A stretch of DNA of 64,000 nucleotides from Salinisphaera aquimarina (GTDB lineage: Bacteria > Pseudomonadota > Gammaproteobacteria > Nevskiales > Salinisphaeraceae), in NCBI RefSeq assembly GCF_042643355.1, contig NZ_JBHRSS010000003.1, positions 930,001 through 994,000 on the forward strand, written 5' to 3'. A model generated the notes under the pieces. It was not told the DNA's origin, did no database searches, and saw only the letters and a list, made by a program, of their open reading frames with translations. Position 1 is the first letter of the stretch; each line of letters starts with the position of its first letter. Shown piece by piece: positions 23,986 through 32,963 of this stretch. Both the position numbers and the translations under genes were made by a program.

Positions 23986-25737
23986 TCAGCTGTTGGCGGC
24001 CTTGTGGCCCAGGCCCTCGGCGTCCAGCTTGCGGTAGATATACCACTGCTGGCCGATCGAGAGCATGTTGTTGGTGCACCAGTAGAGCACCAGACCGGCC
24101 GGGAAGAAGGCAAAGAACACGGCTAGACCGACCGGCATGATCTGCATCATGCGCTGCTGCATCGGGTCCATGGTCACGTTCGCGGTCAGACGCTGCTGCA
24201 GGAACATGGTCACACCGAACAACACCGGCAGAATGTAGTAGGGGTCGGGCGCGGACAGATCCTGAATCCAGAGCATGAACGGCGCGTGACGCAATTCCAC
24301 CGATTCCCGCAGTACCCAGTACAGCGAAATGAACACCGGCATCTGCACCAGCATCGGCCAGCAGCCGGCCAGCGGATTGAAGCCCTCTTTCTTGTAGAGC
24401 TCCATCATCTTGGCCTGGAGCTTCTGACGATCGTCGCCGTACTGTTCCTTGAGCTGGGTCATGCGCGGTGCGAACTTGCGCATGCGCGCCATCGCCCGGT
24501 ACTGCGTCTCCGACAGCTTGTAGAACACGAGCTTGATCAGGAACGTCAGCAGGATGATCGATACACCCCAGTTGCCGACCAGCGCGTGCAGGTGTTCCAG
24601 CACCCAGAAGATGGGCTTGGCGAGCACTGTCAGCCAGCCGTAGTCCACCGCCAGGCCGAGGCCCGGCGCAACCGAATCGAGCTGATCCTGGAGCTTGGGA
24701 CCCACGAACAGGGTAGCGTCGAAATCGGTCTGCGAATGCGCCGCGACGTCCTGCTGGGCGCCGATGAAGCCGGTGGCGAAACCACCATTGGCATTCGGCA
24801 CATCCTTCTGACGACCAAAGAAACGCGCCTTGGAATCGGGCGGCGGGATGGCCGCGCCGATGAAGTAATGCTGGATCATGGCGACCCAGCCACCCTGCTG
24901 GGTCAGCTCGAGCGGCTCTTCGCCGAGGTCGTCGTGATCCTCGGTCTTGTAGCTGTAATTGTCGCCGCCGTCCTTCTTCTGATACCAGCCGATCCCGAAG
25001 AACGCCTTGGCGAAGGGCACATCGCCGGTGATCTCGTAGGGCGCGCGCCAGAAACGCACGTACTGAGACAGCTTCCAGTCGCTGTCGGCGTTGTTCACCA
25101 CCTTGTGCTGCAGGCCAATGCGATAGCTGTCGCGCGTGAAGGTGTAGGTCTTGGTGACCTGATGGCCGGAGTTGTTGGTCCAGGTCAGCGGCACTTCGAG
25201 GGTGTTCTCGCCGTCGGCGAGTTCGTACTCGGTCTTTTCGGCCTGGTAGGTGCTGTTGTGATCGGGCGCCTTGGCGCCGCTGGCCACGAGCCCGCTCTGG
25301 GCAATGAAGAAGTTGGGCGCGCTGTCGTTGATCAGCCGCAGATTGGTATCGGGCTTGTCGGACGACAACGGCACACCGCGCAATTCGACCTTGCGCAGAT
25401 CGCCGCCCTTGGTGTCGATGATGATATCGAGCTTGTCGGTGACGACATGCACGCGCTTGGCCTGCTCGACCACCGGTGCACCCGTGTCGCGGGCGATATC
25501 CGAGCCATTGTCGGCGTTGCCGCGATCGTTGTTTTCGGAGACACCGCCGGCCTCCGGCGCGGACGACAGCGACGGCACATCGTCATCGTCGCTGCGGGTA
25601 TTGTTCTGGGCGGTGGCCTGCGAGTTGCTCGCGGTGGCATCGGCATGGGTCGGCGCGTAGTCCGTCTGCCAGGCCTGATAAAGGAAGAAGCAGATGACGC
25701 CGACGGCGCATAGCAACGCGAAGCGAATATTTTCCAT
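23986..25737 (-). CDS. yidC: Membrane protein insertase YidC
   Basis: 583-residue inner-membrane insertase of the Gram-negative long form. An N-terminal membrane helix (IRFALLCAVGVICFFLYQAW) is followed by a Ser/Asp/Asn-rich linker, a periplasmic beta-supersandwich domain (about 95-360) and the conserved five-helix core (ILLTFLIKLVFYKLSETQYRAMARMR, NPLAGCWPMLVQMPVFISLYWVL in parts). The core Arg in KLVFYKL is replaced by Lys-rich surroundings typical of the family. It works with SecYEG or alone. In many Gammaproteobacteria yidD lies between rnpA and yidC, but only 14 bases separate them here. Confidence 0.97.
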   Translation of the reverse strand: MENIRFALLCAVGVICFFLYQAWQTDYAPTHADATASNSQATAQNNTRSDDDDVPSLSSAPEAGGVSENNDRGNADNGSDIARDTGAPVVEQAKRVHVVTDKLDIIIDTKGGDLRKVELRGVPLSSDKPDTNLRLINDSAPNFFIAQSGLVASGAKAPDHNSTYQAEKTEYELADGENTLEVPLTWTNNSGHQVTKTYTFTRDSYRIGLQHKVVNNADSDWKLSQYVRFWRAPYEITGDVPFAKAFFGIGWYQKKDGGDNYSYKTEDHDDLGEEPLELTQQGGWVAMIQHYFIGAAIPPPDSKARFFGRQKDVPNANGGFATGFIGAQQDVAAHSQTDFDATLFVGPKLQDQLDSVAPGLGLAVDYGWLTVLAKPIFWVLEHLHALVGNWGVSIILLTFLIKLVFYKLSETQYRAMARMRKFAPRMTQLKEQYGDDRQKLQAKMMELYKKEGFNPLAGCWPMLVQMPVFISLYWVLRESVELRHAPFMLWIQDLSAPDPYYILPVLFGVTMFLQQRLTANVTMDPMQQRMMQIMPVGLAVFFAFFPAGLVLYWCTNNMLSIGQQWYIYRKLDAEGLGHKAANS

Positions 25738-25751
25738 GCGCGGCAGAATCC

Positions 25752-26150
25752 CTAACGTTGACCACGCCCGCCCGGCGGCAACCGGTCGGGGCGAGGCAGA
25801 CTGTCCAGCCGGGCGATTTGCGGCCAGATTCCAGCCAATTGAGCAAACAGATCGGCGTTGCTCATTGCACCAGTGCGACTACGTGCCAACACCACGATAT
25901 CGACTGCGGCAAGCACACTACGGTGGTTGCGAAAGGATTCCCGCAACACCCGTTTAATTCGATTGCGATCCACCGAGCGCGCGATACGGCGCTTGGCCAG
26001 CGCGAGTCCCAGGCGTGCCCGAGGTGTGCCGGCCGGTGCTGCAATCAGTACGAATCCGGCACAGACAAACTTGTGCCCGCCGGCGAATACTGCCTTGAAT
26101 TCGCCGGATTTACGCAGGCGCGCAGTTTTTGGGAACGCCGCCTGCGACAC
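25752..26150 (-). CDS. rnpA: Ribonuclease P protein component
   Basis: 132-residue basic protein that binds the RNase P RNA for tRNA 5' maturation. The family signature RARLGLALAKRRIARSVDRNRIKRVLRESFR (in parts 46-76) is complete. The start is GTG at 26150, 9 bases after the rpmH stop. The C-terminal tail (RPDRLPPGGRGQR) is Pro/Arg-rich and varies in the family. It lies between rpmH and yidC as in most bacteria. Confidence 0.96.
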   Translation of the reverse strand: MSQAAFPKTARLRKSGEFKAVFAGGHKFVCAGFVLIAAPAGTPRARLGLALAKRRIARSVDRNRIKRVLRESFRNHRSVLAAVDIVVLARSRTGAMSNADLFAQLAGIWPQIARLDSLPRPDRLPPGGRGQR

Positions 26151-26159
26151 GAAAAATTC

Positions 26160-26294
26160 TTACGGCGCCAGACGCTTGCGGCCTTTGGCACGACGCGAGG
26201 CGAGCACGGCGCGGCCGTTCTTCGTGGCCATGCGGGCACGAAAACCATGGGTGCGCTTACGGTGCAGATTACTGGGCTGGTATGTTCTTTTCAT
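26160..26294 (-). CDS. rpmH: Ribosomal protein L34
   Basis: 44 residues: MKRTYQPSNLHRKRTHGF, then RARMATKNGRAVLASRR and AKGRKRLAP. This is the full, highly conserved L34 of the large ribosomal subunit. The gene diverges from dnaA across a 180-base region. It heads the rpmH-rnpA-yidC-mnmE cluster. Confidence 0.98.
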   Translation of the reverse strand: MKRTYQPSNLHRKRTHGFRARMATKNGRAVLASRRAKGRKRLAP

Positions 26295-26474
26295 GATGTG
26301 TTCGACCCGGCGCCATGTTTGGGCGCTGCTTGCTGAAAGACCGCGGATTCTAGTCGCCTCGGGGTGCGACTTGCAAGCCGGTCACAAGCTGTGGATAAGT
26401 TGTGGTTGGTGCGCTAGGGTAGTGCACCGACGCGCTCCGATGAACGCGTCCTCCCCGGTTATGGAGTTCAAGAC
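26295..26474. other. rpmH-dnaA divergent regulatory region
   Basis: 180 bases between the divergent rpmH and dnaA genes. It contains one perfect DnaA box in TGTGGATAA form (26390-26398). In Pseudomonas the origin lies in this interval, but here it lacks the long A/T-rich tract and multiple boxes expected of a complete origin. It probably carries the promoters of both genes and autoregulation by DnaA. Confidence 0.5.
26390..26398 (-). promoter_or_regulatory. DnaA box
   Basis: TGTGGATAA, reverse complement of the consensus TTATCCACA, about 77 bases before the dnaA start. It suits DnaA autoregulation or origin function. Confidence 0.75.
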
Positions 26475-27788
26475 TTGGCTGACTCGCTTTGGCAACGTTG
26501 TCTCACGCACATAGAAACACGACTGCCGGAGAAAGACGTCAATCTCTGGCTGCGACCGCTTGAAGCCAGTTTCAGCGACGACGGCCTGGACCTCATGGCA
26601 CCCAACGAGGTGGTACGCGACCAGGTCGAGCGCGAATTGCGCACCCCGATCGCGAACGCACTCAACGATCTCGGCGAGCAGCCCAAGCGCATCCGCGTGC
26701 TGGTGGGCGGCGGGCGCAAACCCGCGCCGTCGGCGGTCGCCGAGATGCCGGCGGTTACCCCGGCCTCGCGCCACAATCTGGACAGTCGCTATACCTTCGA
26801 AGCATTCGTTCAGGGCAAATCCAATCAGATCGCCCGGGCCGCGGCCGAACAGGCCGCCAACCCCGACAACATCGCCTACAACCCGCTGCTGATCTACGGC
26901 GGCGTCGGTCTGGGCAAGACCCATCTGATGCAGAGCGTGGGCAACCGGCTGCTGACCAACAATCCGCGCGCCAAGGTCGCCTACGTGCGCTCAGAGCATT
27001 TCGTCAACGAAATGATCACCGCCATCCGGCATAACCGCATGGATCGCTTCAAGGCCCATTACCGCTCGCTGGACGCGCTGCTGATCGACGATATCCAGTT
27101 CTTCGCCAACAAGGATCGATCGCAGGAAGAGTTCTTTCATACCTTCAACTCGCTGCTCGAGTCGAACCAGCGGATCGTGATCACCTGCGACCGGTTTCCA
27201 AAGGAGGTCGAGGGACTCGAGGATCGGCTCAAGTCGCGTTTCTCCTGGGGGCTGTCGGTTGCCGTGGAACCACCGGAACTGGAGACACGCGTCGCGATCA
27301 TGCTATCGAAGGCGGAATACCTCGGCGTCACGCTGCCCCAGGAAGTGGCGTTCTTCATCGCCAAGCGGGTGCGTTCCAACGTACGCGATCTGGAAGGCGC
27401 CCTGCATCGTCTCAAGGCCTCGGCCCAGATCACCGGTACCCCGATCACCGTCGACTTCGCCAAACAGGCGTTGCACGACATGCTGGCAGTCTACGATCGG
27501 CTGGTCACGCTGGAGAATATCCAGAAGACCGTGGCCGAATATTACAAGATGCGCCTGGGCGACCTGCTCGGCAAGAAACGCACACGGTCGGTCGCTCGTC
27601 CTCGCCAGCTGGCGATGGCGCTGGCCAAGGAACTGACCAATCACAGTCTGCCGGAAATCGGACAGGGCTTCGGGGGTCGCGATCATACGACCGTTCTGCA
27701 TGCCTGCCGCAAGATCAAGGAACTGCGCGAGACCGACGCCCGCATCGAAGAGGATTACATCAATCTGAGCAGAACGCTCACCAGCTAG
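26475..27788 (+). CDS. dnaA: Chromosomal replication initiator DnaA
   Basis: 437-residue initiator AAA+ ATPase. Domain I (1-80) is followed by a very short linker (about 80-100), then the ATPase with Walker A GGVGLGKTH (142-150) and Walker B LLIDDIQF, and domain IV with the DNA-binding signature RDHTTVLHACRKI near the C-terminus. The start is TTG at 26475; no in-frame ATG or GTG suits, and a TTG may limit expression. It is followed by a 252-base A/T-rich gap and dnaN. Confidence 0.97.
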   Translation: MADSLWQRCLTHIETRLPEKDVNLWLRPLEASFSDDGLDLMAPNEVVRDQVERELRTPIANALNDLGEQPKRIRVLVGGGRKPAPSAVAEMPAVTPASRHNLDSRYTFEAFVQGKSNQIARAAAEQAANPDNIAYNPLLIYGGVGLGKTHLMQSVGNRLLTNNPRAKVAYVRSEHFVNEMITAIRHNRMDRFKAHYRSLDALLIDDIQFFANKDRSQEEFFHTFNSLLESNQRIVITCDRFPKEVEGLEDRLKSRFSWGLSVAVEPPELETRVAIMLSKAEYLGVTLPQEVAFFIAKRVRSNVRDLEGALHRLKASAQITGTPITVDFAKQALHDMLAVYDRLVTLENIQKTVAEYYKMRLGDLLGKKRTRSVARPRQLAMALAKELTNHSLPEIGQGFGGRDHTTVLHACRKIKELRETDARIEEDYINLSRTLTS

Positions 27789-27789
27789 C

Positions 27790-27798
27790 TGTGGATAA
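27790..27798 (-). promoter_or_regulatory. DnaA box
   Basis: TGTGGATAA, a perfect match to the reversed DnaA consensus, starting 2 bases after the dnaA stop codon. Confidence 0.75.
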
Positions 27799-27957
27799 CC
27801 CGGGGACAGTATCCTGGCGCGCACTTCGGCGGCGTCGCAAGCTCAAAAGGCACACATGCTGTCCACAGGCCAGGCACAACATCTCCGCTGCTTTCAAGCA
27901 ACCTTGTTAAATTCGCAAGCAATTGATTTTAATGTTGAAAATAGAGATACGCACCGG

Positions 27958-27985
27958 TTAGACACAACCCTATTGCTACTATAAC
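27958..27985 (+). promoter_or_regulatory. Possible dnaN promoter
   Basis: TTAGAC (27958-27963) and TATAAC (27980-27985) are spaced 16 bases apart in the A/T-rich gap, about 55 bases before dnaN. The -35 overlaps a degenerate DnaA box (TTAGACACA), which would allow DnaA to affect dnaN. Confidence 0.4.
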
Positions 27986-28040
27986 TAGCTTTTCTTAAGA
28001 GATATAAAGACAACAAGACCGACTGCTTCGGGAGCTGTCC

Positions 28041-29141
28041 ATGCAATTTTCAGTACAACGCAGAGATCTGCTCTCTGCTCTTCAGACCGTCATCGGCGTC
28101 GTCGAACGACGCCAGACAATGCCGATCCTGTCCAATATCCTGATCAAGGCCGAAACCGATCGCATCGTGATTACCGCGACCGATCTCGAACTCGAATTGA
28201 TTACGGACTGTATTGCCGTCATCGGCGCACAGGGGTCCGCCGCGGTACCGGCACGCAAACTGCTCGACATCTGCCGAGGCCTCCCCGATGATGCAGAAAT
28301 CAGTCTGCAGCAGGATCAGCACCAAACCCGTGTTCAATCCGGCCGGTCGCGTTTCACGCTGGCGACAATGTCGGCCCAGGATTGGCCCTATCTCGACGAA
28401 GTCGAAGAAGGCCAGCAGTTCACGCTGGCCGAAGGCACGTTCAAGGGACTTCTCGATCGAACCCATTTCGCAATGGCCCACCAGGACGTGCGTTATTACC
28501 TGAACGGCCTGCTGTTGTCGCTGCGCTCGGACCGCGCGCGCTGTGTTGCCACCGACGGTCATCGACTGGCGCTCAGCGATGCCGCCGTTGATATCGCACT
28601 CGACGAGCCGATGCAGGCGATCGTGCCGCGCAAGGCGATCACGGAACTGGTCCGTCTTCTGAGCGACGGCGAAGCCGAAATCACCGTGCAGCTGACAACG
28701 AAACATCTGCGTCTGCAGCTGCCGGGACTGGCGTTCACCACCAAACTGATCGATGGACGCTTTCCGGATTACGAACGCGTTATTCCCGACAACGCCGACA
28801 AGCAGATGCACGCCGACAGAGACATGATTCGACAAGCCCTTTCACGTACCGCGATTCTCTCGAATGAGAAATTTGGCGGCGTGCGGCTCGCGCTCGGCGA
28901 ACACACATTGCGTCTGCAGGCCCAGAACGTCGAGCGTGAAGAAGCAGAAGACGAAATCCAGGTCAGCTATGACAGCGACCCGATCGAGATCGGGTTCAAC
29001 GTCAACTACCTGCTCGAGGCCCTGGGCGCCATGGTCGGACGTGAATTCACGCTGTCGCTGTCAGGCCCTGACAGTTCCGGCCTTCTACAGGCAATTGATG
29101 ACCCGGCTACCCGTTATGTCGTCATGCCGATGCGACTTTAG
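28041..29141 (+). CDS. dnaN: DNA polymerase III beta subunit (sliding clamp)
   Basis: 366-residue processivity clamp, the usual length. The start MQFSVQRRDLLSALQTVIGVVERRQTMPIL and the end DDPATRYVVMPMRL are typical; the last residues line the hydrophobic pocket that binds polymerases. Three repeated clamp domains are visible. GGGAG precedes the ATG. It is followed after 17 bases by recF in the dnaA-dnaN-recF-gyrB order. Confidence 0.98.
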   Translation: MQFSVQRRDLLSALQTVIGVVERRQTMPILSNILIKAETDRIVITATDLELELITDCIAVIGAQGSAAVPARKLLDICRGLPDDAEISLQQDQHQTRVQSGRSRFTLATMSAQDWPYLDEVEEGQQFTLAEGTFKGLLDRTHFAMAHQDVRYYLNGLLLSLRSDRARCVATDGHRLALSDAAVDIALDEPMQAIVPRKAITELVRLLSDGEAEITVQLTTKHLRLQLPGLAFTTKLIDGRFPDYERVIPDNADKQMHADRDMIRQALSRTAILSNEKFGGVRLALGEHTLRLQAQNVEREEAEDEIQVSYDSDPIEIGFNVNYLLEALGAMVGREFTLSLSGPDSSGLLQAIDDPATRYVVMPMRL

Positions 29142-29158
29142 ACGCCTGCGACGGCGCG

Positions 29159-30232
29159 ATGCATATTCAGCGTTTGCGGCTTCAGCATTTCCGGTGTTTC
29201 GAATTCGCGGATATTGAGCCATCCCACGGCATCAACGTCATTACCGGCGATAACGCCTCGGGCAAGACCAGTCTGCTCGAGGCGATTTTCTTTCTGGGCC
29301 GCGGTCAATCGTTCCGACAGTCCGGGCCGCGACCCGCCATTCGCCAGGGCCAGGATGCATTCACCCTGAACGGGGACATCGGTGTCGAGGATGGTCGTTC
29401 CCATCGTATTGGCATACACCGCACGCGGAATCGAATCGTGTTCAAGCGCGACGCGCAAGCAGAAACGACGCGCTTGGACCTGATCAACACCTTGCCATTG
29501 CAACTGGTGGATCCGAATGTGCACCGGTTGCTCGAACAAGGCCCGCGTTTTCGTCGCCACTTTATGGACTGGGGCGTGTTCCACGTGGAACACGCGTTTT
29601 TTCCGGCGTGGCGTCGCTATAGACGCGCTTTACGACAGCGCAATCGCGCGCTCAAGGCACGATTGCCCAAGAAGGACATCATCGCCTGGGACGCCGAGCT
29701 GGTTCGCAATGCCGAAGTCGTCGACGCGTCGCGTCGCGCCTATATCGAACATCTTTACCGCGGCCTGCCGGAGCGCACCAATCGCCTGCTTGGAGACGAG
29801 CCGGTCGTTCTCGACTACACGCCAGGCTGGCGCGGCGATGATGGTTTCGGCATGGCGCTCGCTTCGAGCCTCGACCAGGACCAGCGCGCCGGATTTACCC
29901 AACAGGGCCCCCATCGGGCGGATCTTCGAATCACGATTGCCAGTGCGTCGGCACGCGACTGGGTATCGCGCGGCCAACAGAAAGTGTTGACTACGGCGCT
30001 GTTGCTGGTTCAAGCCCAACTGCTCCAGCAAAGACGTGGATTGCGCCCGGTTCTGCTGATCGACGATCTTGCTGCCGAACTGGGCCCTCATTATCGGGAA
30101 ACGCTGGCCACGGAAATTGAAGCCGTTGGCGGCCAGTGCTTCATGACGTTCCTCGAAGCGTCACTGGTGCCCGAGGGGCTGGGCGACGTCAGAAGGTTCC
30201 ACGTGGAACATGGTCGGGTTGCAGCCGTCTAG
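29159..30232 (+). CDS. recF: DNA replication/repair protein RecF
   Basis: 357-residue SMC-like ATPase that helps load RecA at gaps with RecO and RecR. Walker A is GDNASGKTSLLEAI (about 31-44); the ABC signature is SRGQQKVLTTALLLVQ and Walker B is PVLLIDDLAAELG. The start MHIQRLRLQHFRCF is typical. The gene contains two perfect parS-like palindromes, at 29577-29592 and 30195-30210, the second just before its stop. Confidence 0.96.
   Translation: MHIQRLRLQHFRCFEFADIEPSHGINVITGDNASGKTSLLEAIFFLGRGQSFRQSGPRPAIRQGQDAFTLNGDIGVEDGRSHRIGIHRTRNRIVFKRDAQAETTRLDLINTLPLQLVDPNVHRLLEQGPRFRRHFMDWGVFHVEHAFFPAWRRYRRALRQRNRALKARLPKKDIIAWDAELVRNAEVVDASRRAYIEHLYRGLPERTNRLLGDEPVVLDYTPGWRGDDGFGMALASSLDQDQRAGFTQQGPHRADLRITIASASARDWVSRGQQKVLTTALLLVQAQLLQQRRGLRPVLLIDDLAAELGPHYRETLATEIEAVGGQCFMTFLEASLVPEGLGDVRRFHVEHGRVAAV
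29577..29592. promoter_or_regulatory. parS-like centromere site 1
   Basis: TGTTCCACGTGGAACA, a perfect 16-bp palindrome that extends by three further bases on each side. It equals the ParB-binding parS consensus of Pseudomonas-type chromosomes (GTTCCACGTGGAAC core). It lies inside recF, about 1.7 kb from the candidate origin. Confidence 0.88.
30195..30210. promoter_or_regulatory. parS-like centromere site 2
   Basis: GGTTCCACGTGGAACA contains the perfect 14-bp parS core at 30196-30209. It lies at the 3' end of recF, 618 bases from site 1. Confidence 0.88.
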
Positions 30233-30468
30233 AAACGGCCAGTCGATCCGGTTCGTATCCGCCGGTATTAGGGGTGAGGTCACAGCTTAGTCCAAGTGCT
30301 TGCCGCGGGATCGAGAGCACCCCGACAGGCGTGTCCAGAGCGAGCGTACGGGCTTTTCTTTCATTTGGCCTGATAGGGCGCTCTGAGCCTGCAAGCCGCC
30401 TGCGTGGGAGCAACGTGGTAAACTCGCAGGGTTTAGTCGAACGAATCCACTCTGAGTAACGGGCCGCC

Positions 30469-32889
30469 ATGACGCAATCCAACGGCGATTACAATTCCAG
30501 CAGCATTAAAGTGCTCAAGGGCCTTGAAGCCGTCCGTAAACGACCGGGTATGTATATCGGCGATACGGACGACGGCACCGGTCTGCATCATATGGTGTTC
30601 GAGGTCGTCGACAACGCGATCGACGAAGCGCTGGCCGGATATTGTAACGAGATTCAAGTCCTTATTCATCGCGACCAGAGTGTTACGGTCACTGATGATG
30701 GTCGCGGCATACCCGTCGACATGCACGAAGGTGAAGGCAAGCCGGCCGCCGAAGTGATCATGACCGTGCTGCACGCAGGTGGAAAGTTCGACGCGAACTC
30801 CTACAAGGTGTCTGGTGGGCTGCATGGGGTCGGCGTGTCGGTGGTCAATGCGCTTTCGGACCGCCTGGAGCTCAATATCCATCGCGATGGCGAGCACTTT
30901 CGTCAGAATTATTCGATGGGTGATCCGCTCGACGAATTGACCGTTATGGGCAAAACCTCGCGTACGGGGACGTCGATTCATTTTCATCCCAGTCCGGACG
31001 TGTTCGCCAATATTGCCTATAGCTACGATATTCTCGCCAAGCGTCTGCGTGAGCTGTCGTTCCTGAATTCGGGGGTGCGTATCCGTCTGACCGAAGAGGC
31101 CAGCGAACGCGACGTGGTGTTCGAGTACGAAGGCGGTATCCGGGCGTTCGTGCAAAATCTCAATGAAAACAAGACTCAGCTACACGATACGGTTTGCTAC
31201 TTCACCGCGGAGCGCGACGACATGGTCGTCGAGGTGGCGATGCAGTGGAACGACTCCTACCAGGAGAGCGTGTTCTGCTACACCAATAATATTCCGCAGC
31301 GCGATGGCGGCACCCACCTGGCCGGTTTTCGCGGTGCGTTGACGCGCACTCTCAACGGCTATATCGAATCCGAGGGGCTGGCCAAGAAAGAGAAAGTCAG
31401 CCCGGCGGGCGATGACGCGCGTGAAGGTCTGACAGCGGTCGTTTCGGTCAAGGTGCCCGATCCCAAGTTCTCCTCGCAGACCAAGGAAAAGCTGGTGTCG
31501 TCGGAAGTTCGCACTGCTGTGGAATCGTCGGTCAACGAACATCTGAGCGATTTCCTGCTCGAGAATCCGCGCGAAGCCAAGGTCATTGCCGCCAAGGTCA
31601 TCGATGCTGCGCGCGCGCGCGACGCCGCGCGCCGGGCGCGGGATATGACGCGCCGCAAAGGGGCGCTGGATATCGCCGGTCTGCCCGGCAAGCTCGCAGA
31701 CTGTCAGGAAAAGGATCCGGCGCTGTCGGAACTGTTCCTGGTGGAGGGTGACTCCGCCGGCGGCTCGGCAAAACAGGGCCGCGATCGGCACAATCAGGCG
31801 ATTCTGCCGCTCAAGGGGAAGATCCTGAACGTCGAGAAAGCGCGCTTCGACAAGATGCTCTCTTCGGTCGAAGTCGGCACGCTGATTACCGCGCTGGGCT
31901 GTGGTATCGGTCGCGACGAATTCAATCCGGCCAAGCTGCGCTATCACCGCATCATCATCATGACCGACGCCGACGTCGACGGTTCGCATATTCGGACGTT
32001 GCTACTGACGTTCTTCTATCGCCAGATGTTCGCCTTGATCGAGGCCGGTTACGTCTATATCGCGCAACCGCCCCTGTACAAGGTCAAGAGCGGCAAGCAG
32101 GAATACTACGTCAAGGACGATCGCGAACTCGGCAACTATCTGCTGCGTCTGGCCCTGAGCAAGGCCGAGCTGCGCGTGGCGGCCGATGCCCCGCCGATCG
32201 CCGATGATGCCCTGGCGGATCTCGCCCACCGTTATATGGGCATGCACGAGGATATTGATCGGCTGACGCGCCGATTCGATCCGGCGACGCTGGTGGAAAT
32301 GACTTATCTGCCGCCGATGACGCCGGAGCTGTTCGGTGACGAAGCCAGGATCACGGCCTGGGCGGATTCGCTTCAGCAGCGCCTGGACGCCCGCGGCGAG
32401 GCGCGGCACCGCTACGAGGTGCAGATCAAGCCTGCGGCCGACGACAAACCTCTTCATCTGCAGGTCACGCGCTACAGCCACGGCATTCCGCATACCTTTG
32501 TCTGGCATGAAGACTTCTTCACTGGCGACGCCTACAAGCGTATGGCGGCGCTGGGCAACGAGTTGCTCGGGCTCATCGGCGAGGGTGCGACGATCACCCG
32601 CGGTGAGCGGAGTCAGCCCATAGACGGCTTTCAGGCGGCCTATGACTGGCTGCTAGCCGAAGCCAAGCGCGGCCAGCACGTGCAGCGCTACAAGGGCCTC
32701 GGCGAGATGAATCCCAGCCAGCTGTGGGAAACCACCATGGACCCCGAGAATCGTCGCCTGATGCAGGTGAAGATCGACGACGCGGTGGGCGCGGATCAGA
32801 TATTCACCACGCTCATGGGCGACCATGTGGAACCCCGCCGCGAGTTCATCGAACGCAACGCGCTGATGGTCTCGAATCTCGATATCTAG
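30469..32889 (+). CDS. gyrB: DNA gyrase subunit B
   Basis: 806-residue ATPase subunit of gyrase, which introduces negative supercoils. The GHKL ATPase domain has VLKGLEAVRKRPGMYIGD, EVVDNAIDEALAG and the lid GLHGVGVSVVNALS. The Toprim domain has VEGDSAGGSAKQGRDR and TDADVDGSHIRTL. It ends with the conserved MVSNLDI-like tail (ALMVSNLDI). Its length includes the insert of about 165 residues found in gammaproteobacterial GyrB. The upstream 236-base gap should hold its promoter. It ends at a terminator shared with gmhB. Confidence 0.98.
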   Translation: MTQSNGDYNSSSIKVLKGLEAVRKRPGMYIGDTDDGTGLHHMVFEVVDNAIDEALAGYCNEIQVLIHRDQSVTVTDDGRGIPVDMHEGEGKPAAEVIMTVLHAGGKFDANSYKVSGGLHGVGVSVVNALSDRLELNIHRDGEHFRQNYSMGDPLDELTVMGKTSRTGTSIHFHPSPDVFANIAYSYDILAKRLRELSFLNSGVRIRLTEEASERDVVFEYEGGIRAFVQNLNENKTQLHDTVCYFTAERDDMVVEVAMQWNDSYQESVFCYTNNIPQRDGGTHLAGFRGALTRTLNGYIESEGLAKKEKVSPAGDDAREGLTAVVSVKVPDPKFSSQTKEKLVSSEVRTAVESSVNEHLSDFLLENPREAKVIAAKVIDAARARDAARRARDMTRRKGALDIAGLPGKLADCQEKDPALSELFLVEGDSAGGSAKQGRDRHNQAILPLKGKILNVEKARFDKMLSSVEVGTLITALGCGIGRDEFNPAKLRYHRIIIMTDADVDGSHIRTLLLTFFYRQMFALIEAGYVYIAQPPLYKVKSGKQEYYVKDDRELGNYLLRLALSKAELRVAADAPPIADDALADLAHRYMGMHEDIDRLTRRFDPATLVEMTYLPPMTPELFGDEARITAWADSLQQRLDARGEARHRYEVQIKPAADDKPLHLQVTRYSHGIPHTFVWHEDFFTGDAYKRMAALGNELLGLIGEGATITRGERSQPIDGFQAAYDWLLAEAKRGQHVQRYKGLGEMNPSQLWETTMDPENRRLMQVKIDDAVGADQIFTTLMGDHVEPRREFIERNALMVSNLDI

Positions 32890-32922
32890 CGGGACTAGGG
32901 CCTGAGCGGTTGGCACAGCGCG

Positions 32923-32963
32923 AAAACCAAAACGCGGCCGGCTCAGTCGGCCGTTTTGGTTTT
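32923..32963. terminator. Bidirectional terminator between gyrB and gmhB
   Basis: AAAACCAAAACG plus GGCCG on the left pairs with CGGCC plus GTTTTGGTTTT on the right, with a small bulge. The A and T tracts give a U-run in either direction. The right arm lies inside the last codons of the convergent gmhB gene (GKKTKTAD), so coding and terminator sequence overlap. Confidence 0.8.

Larger units (their letters stand above)
27789..28040. other. dnaA-dnaN intergenic region, candidate replication origin (oriC)
   Basis: 252 bases between dnaA and dnaN. A perfect DnaA box sits at 27790-27798, with two 7-of-9 matches at CTGTCCACA (about 27860) and TTAGACACA (27958-27966). A markedly A/T-rich stretch runs from about 27900 to 28020, in contrast with the GC-rich surroundings, and could be the unwinding element. 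The gene context is that of the typical bacterial origin. The number of good boxes is low, so assignment is tentative. Confidence 0.5.
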
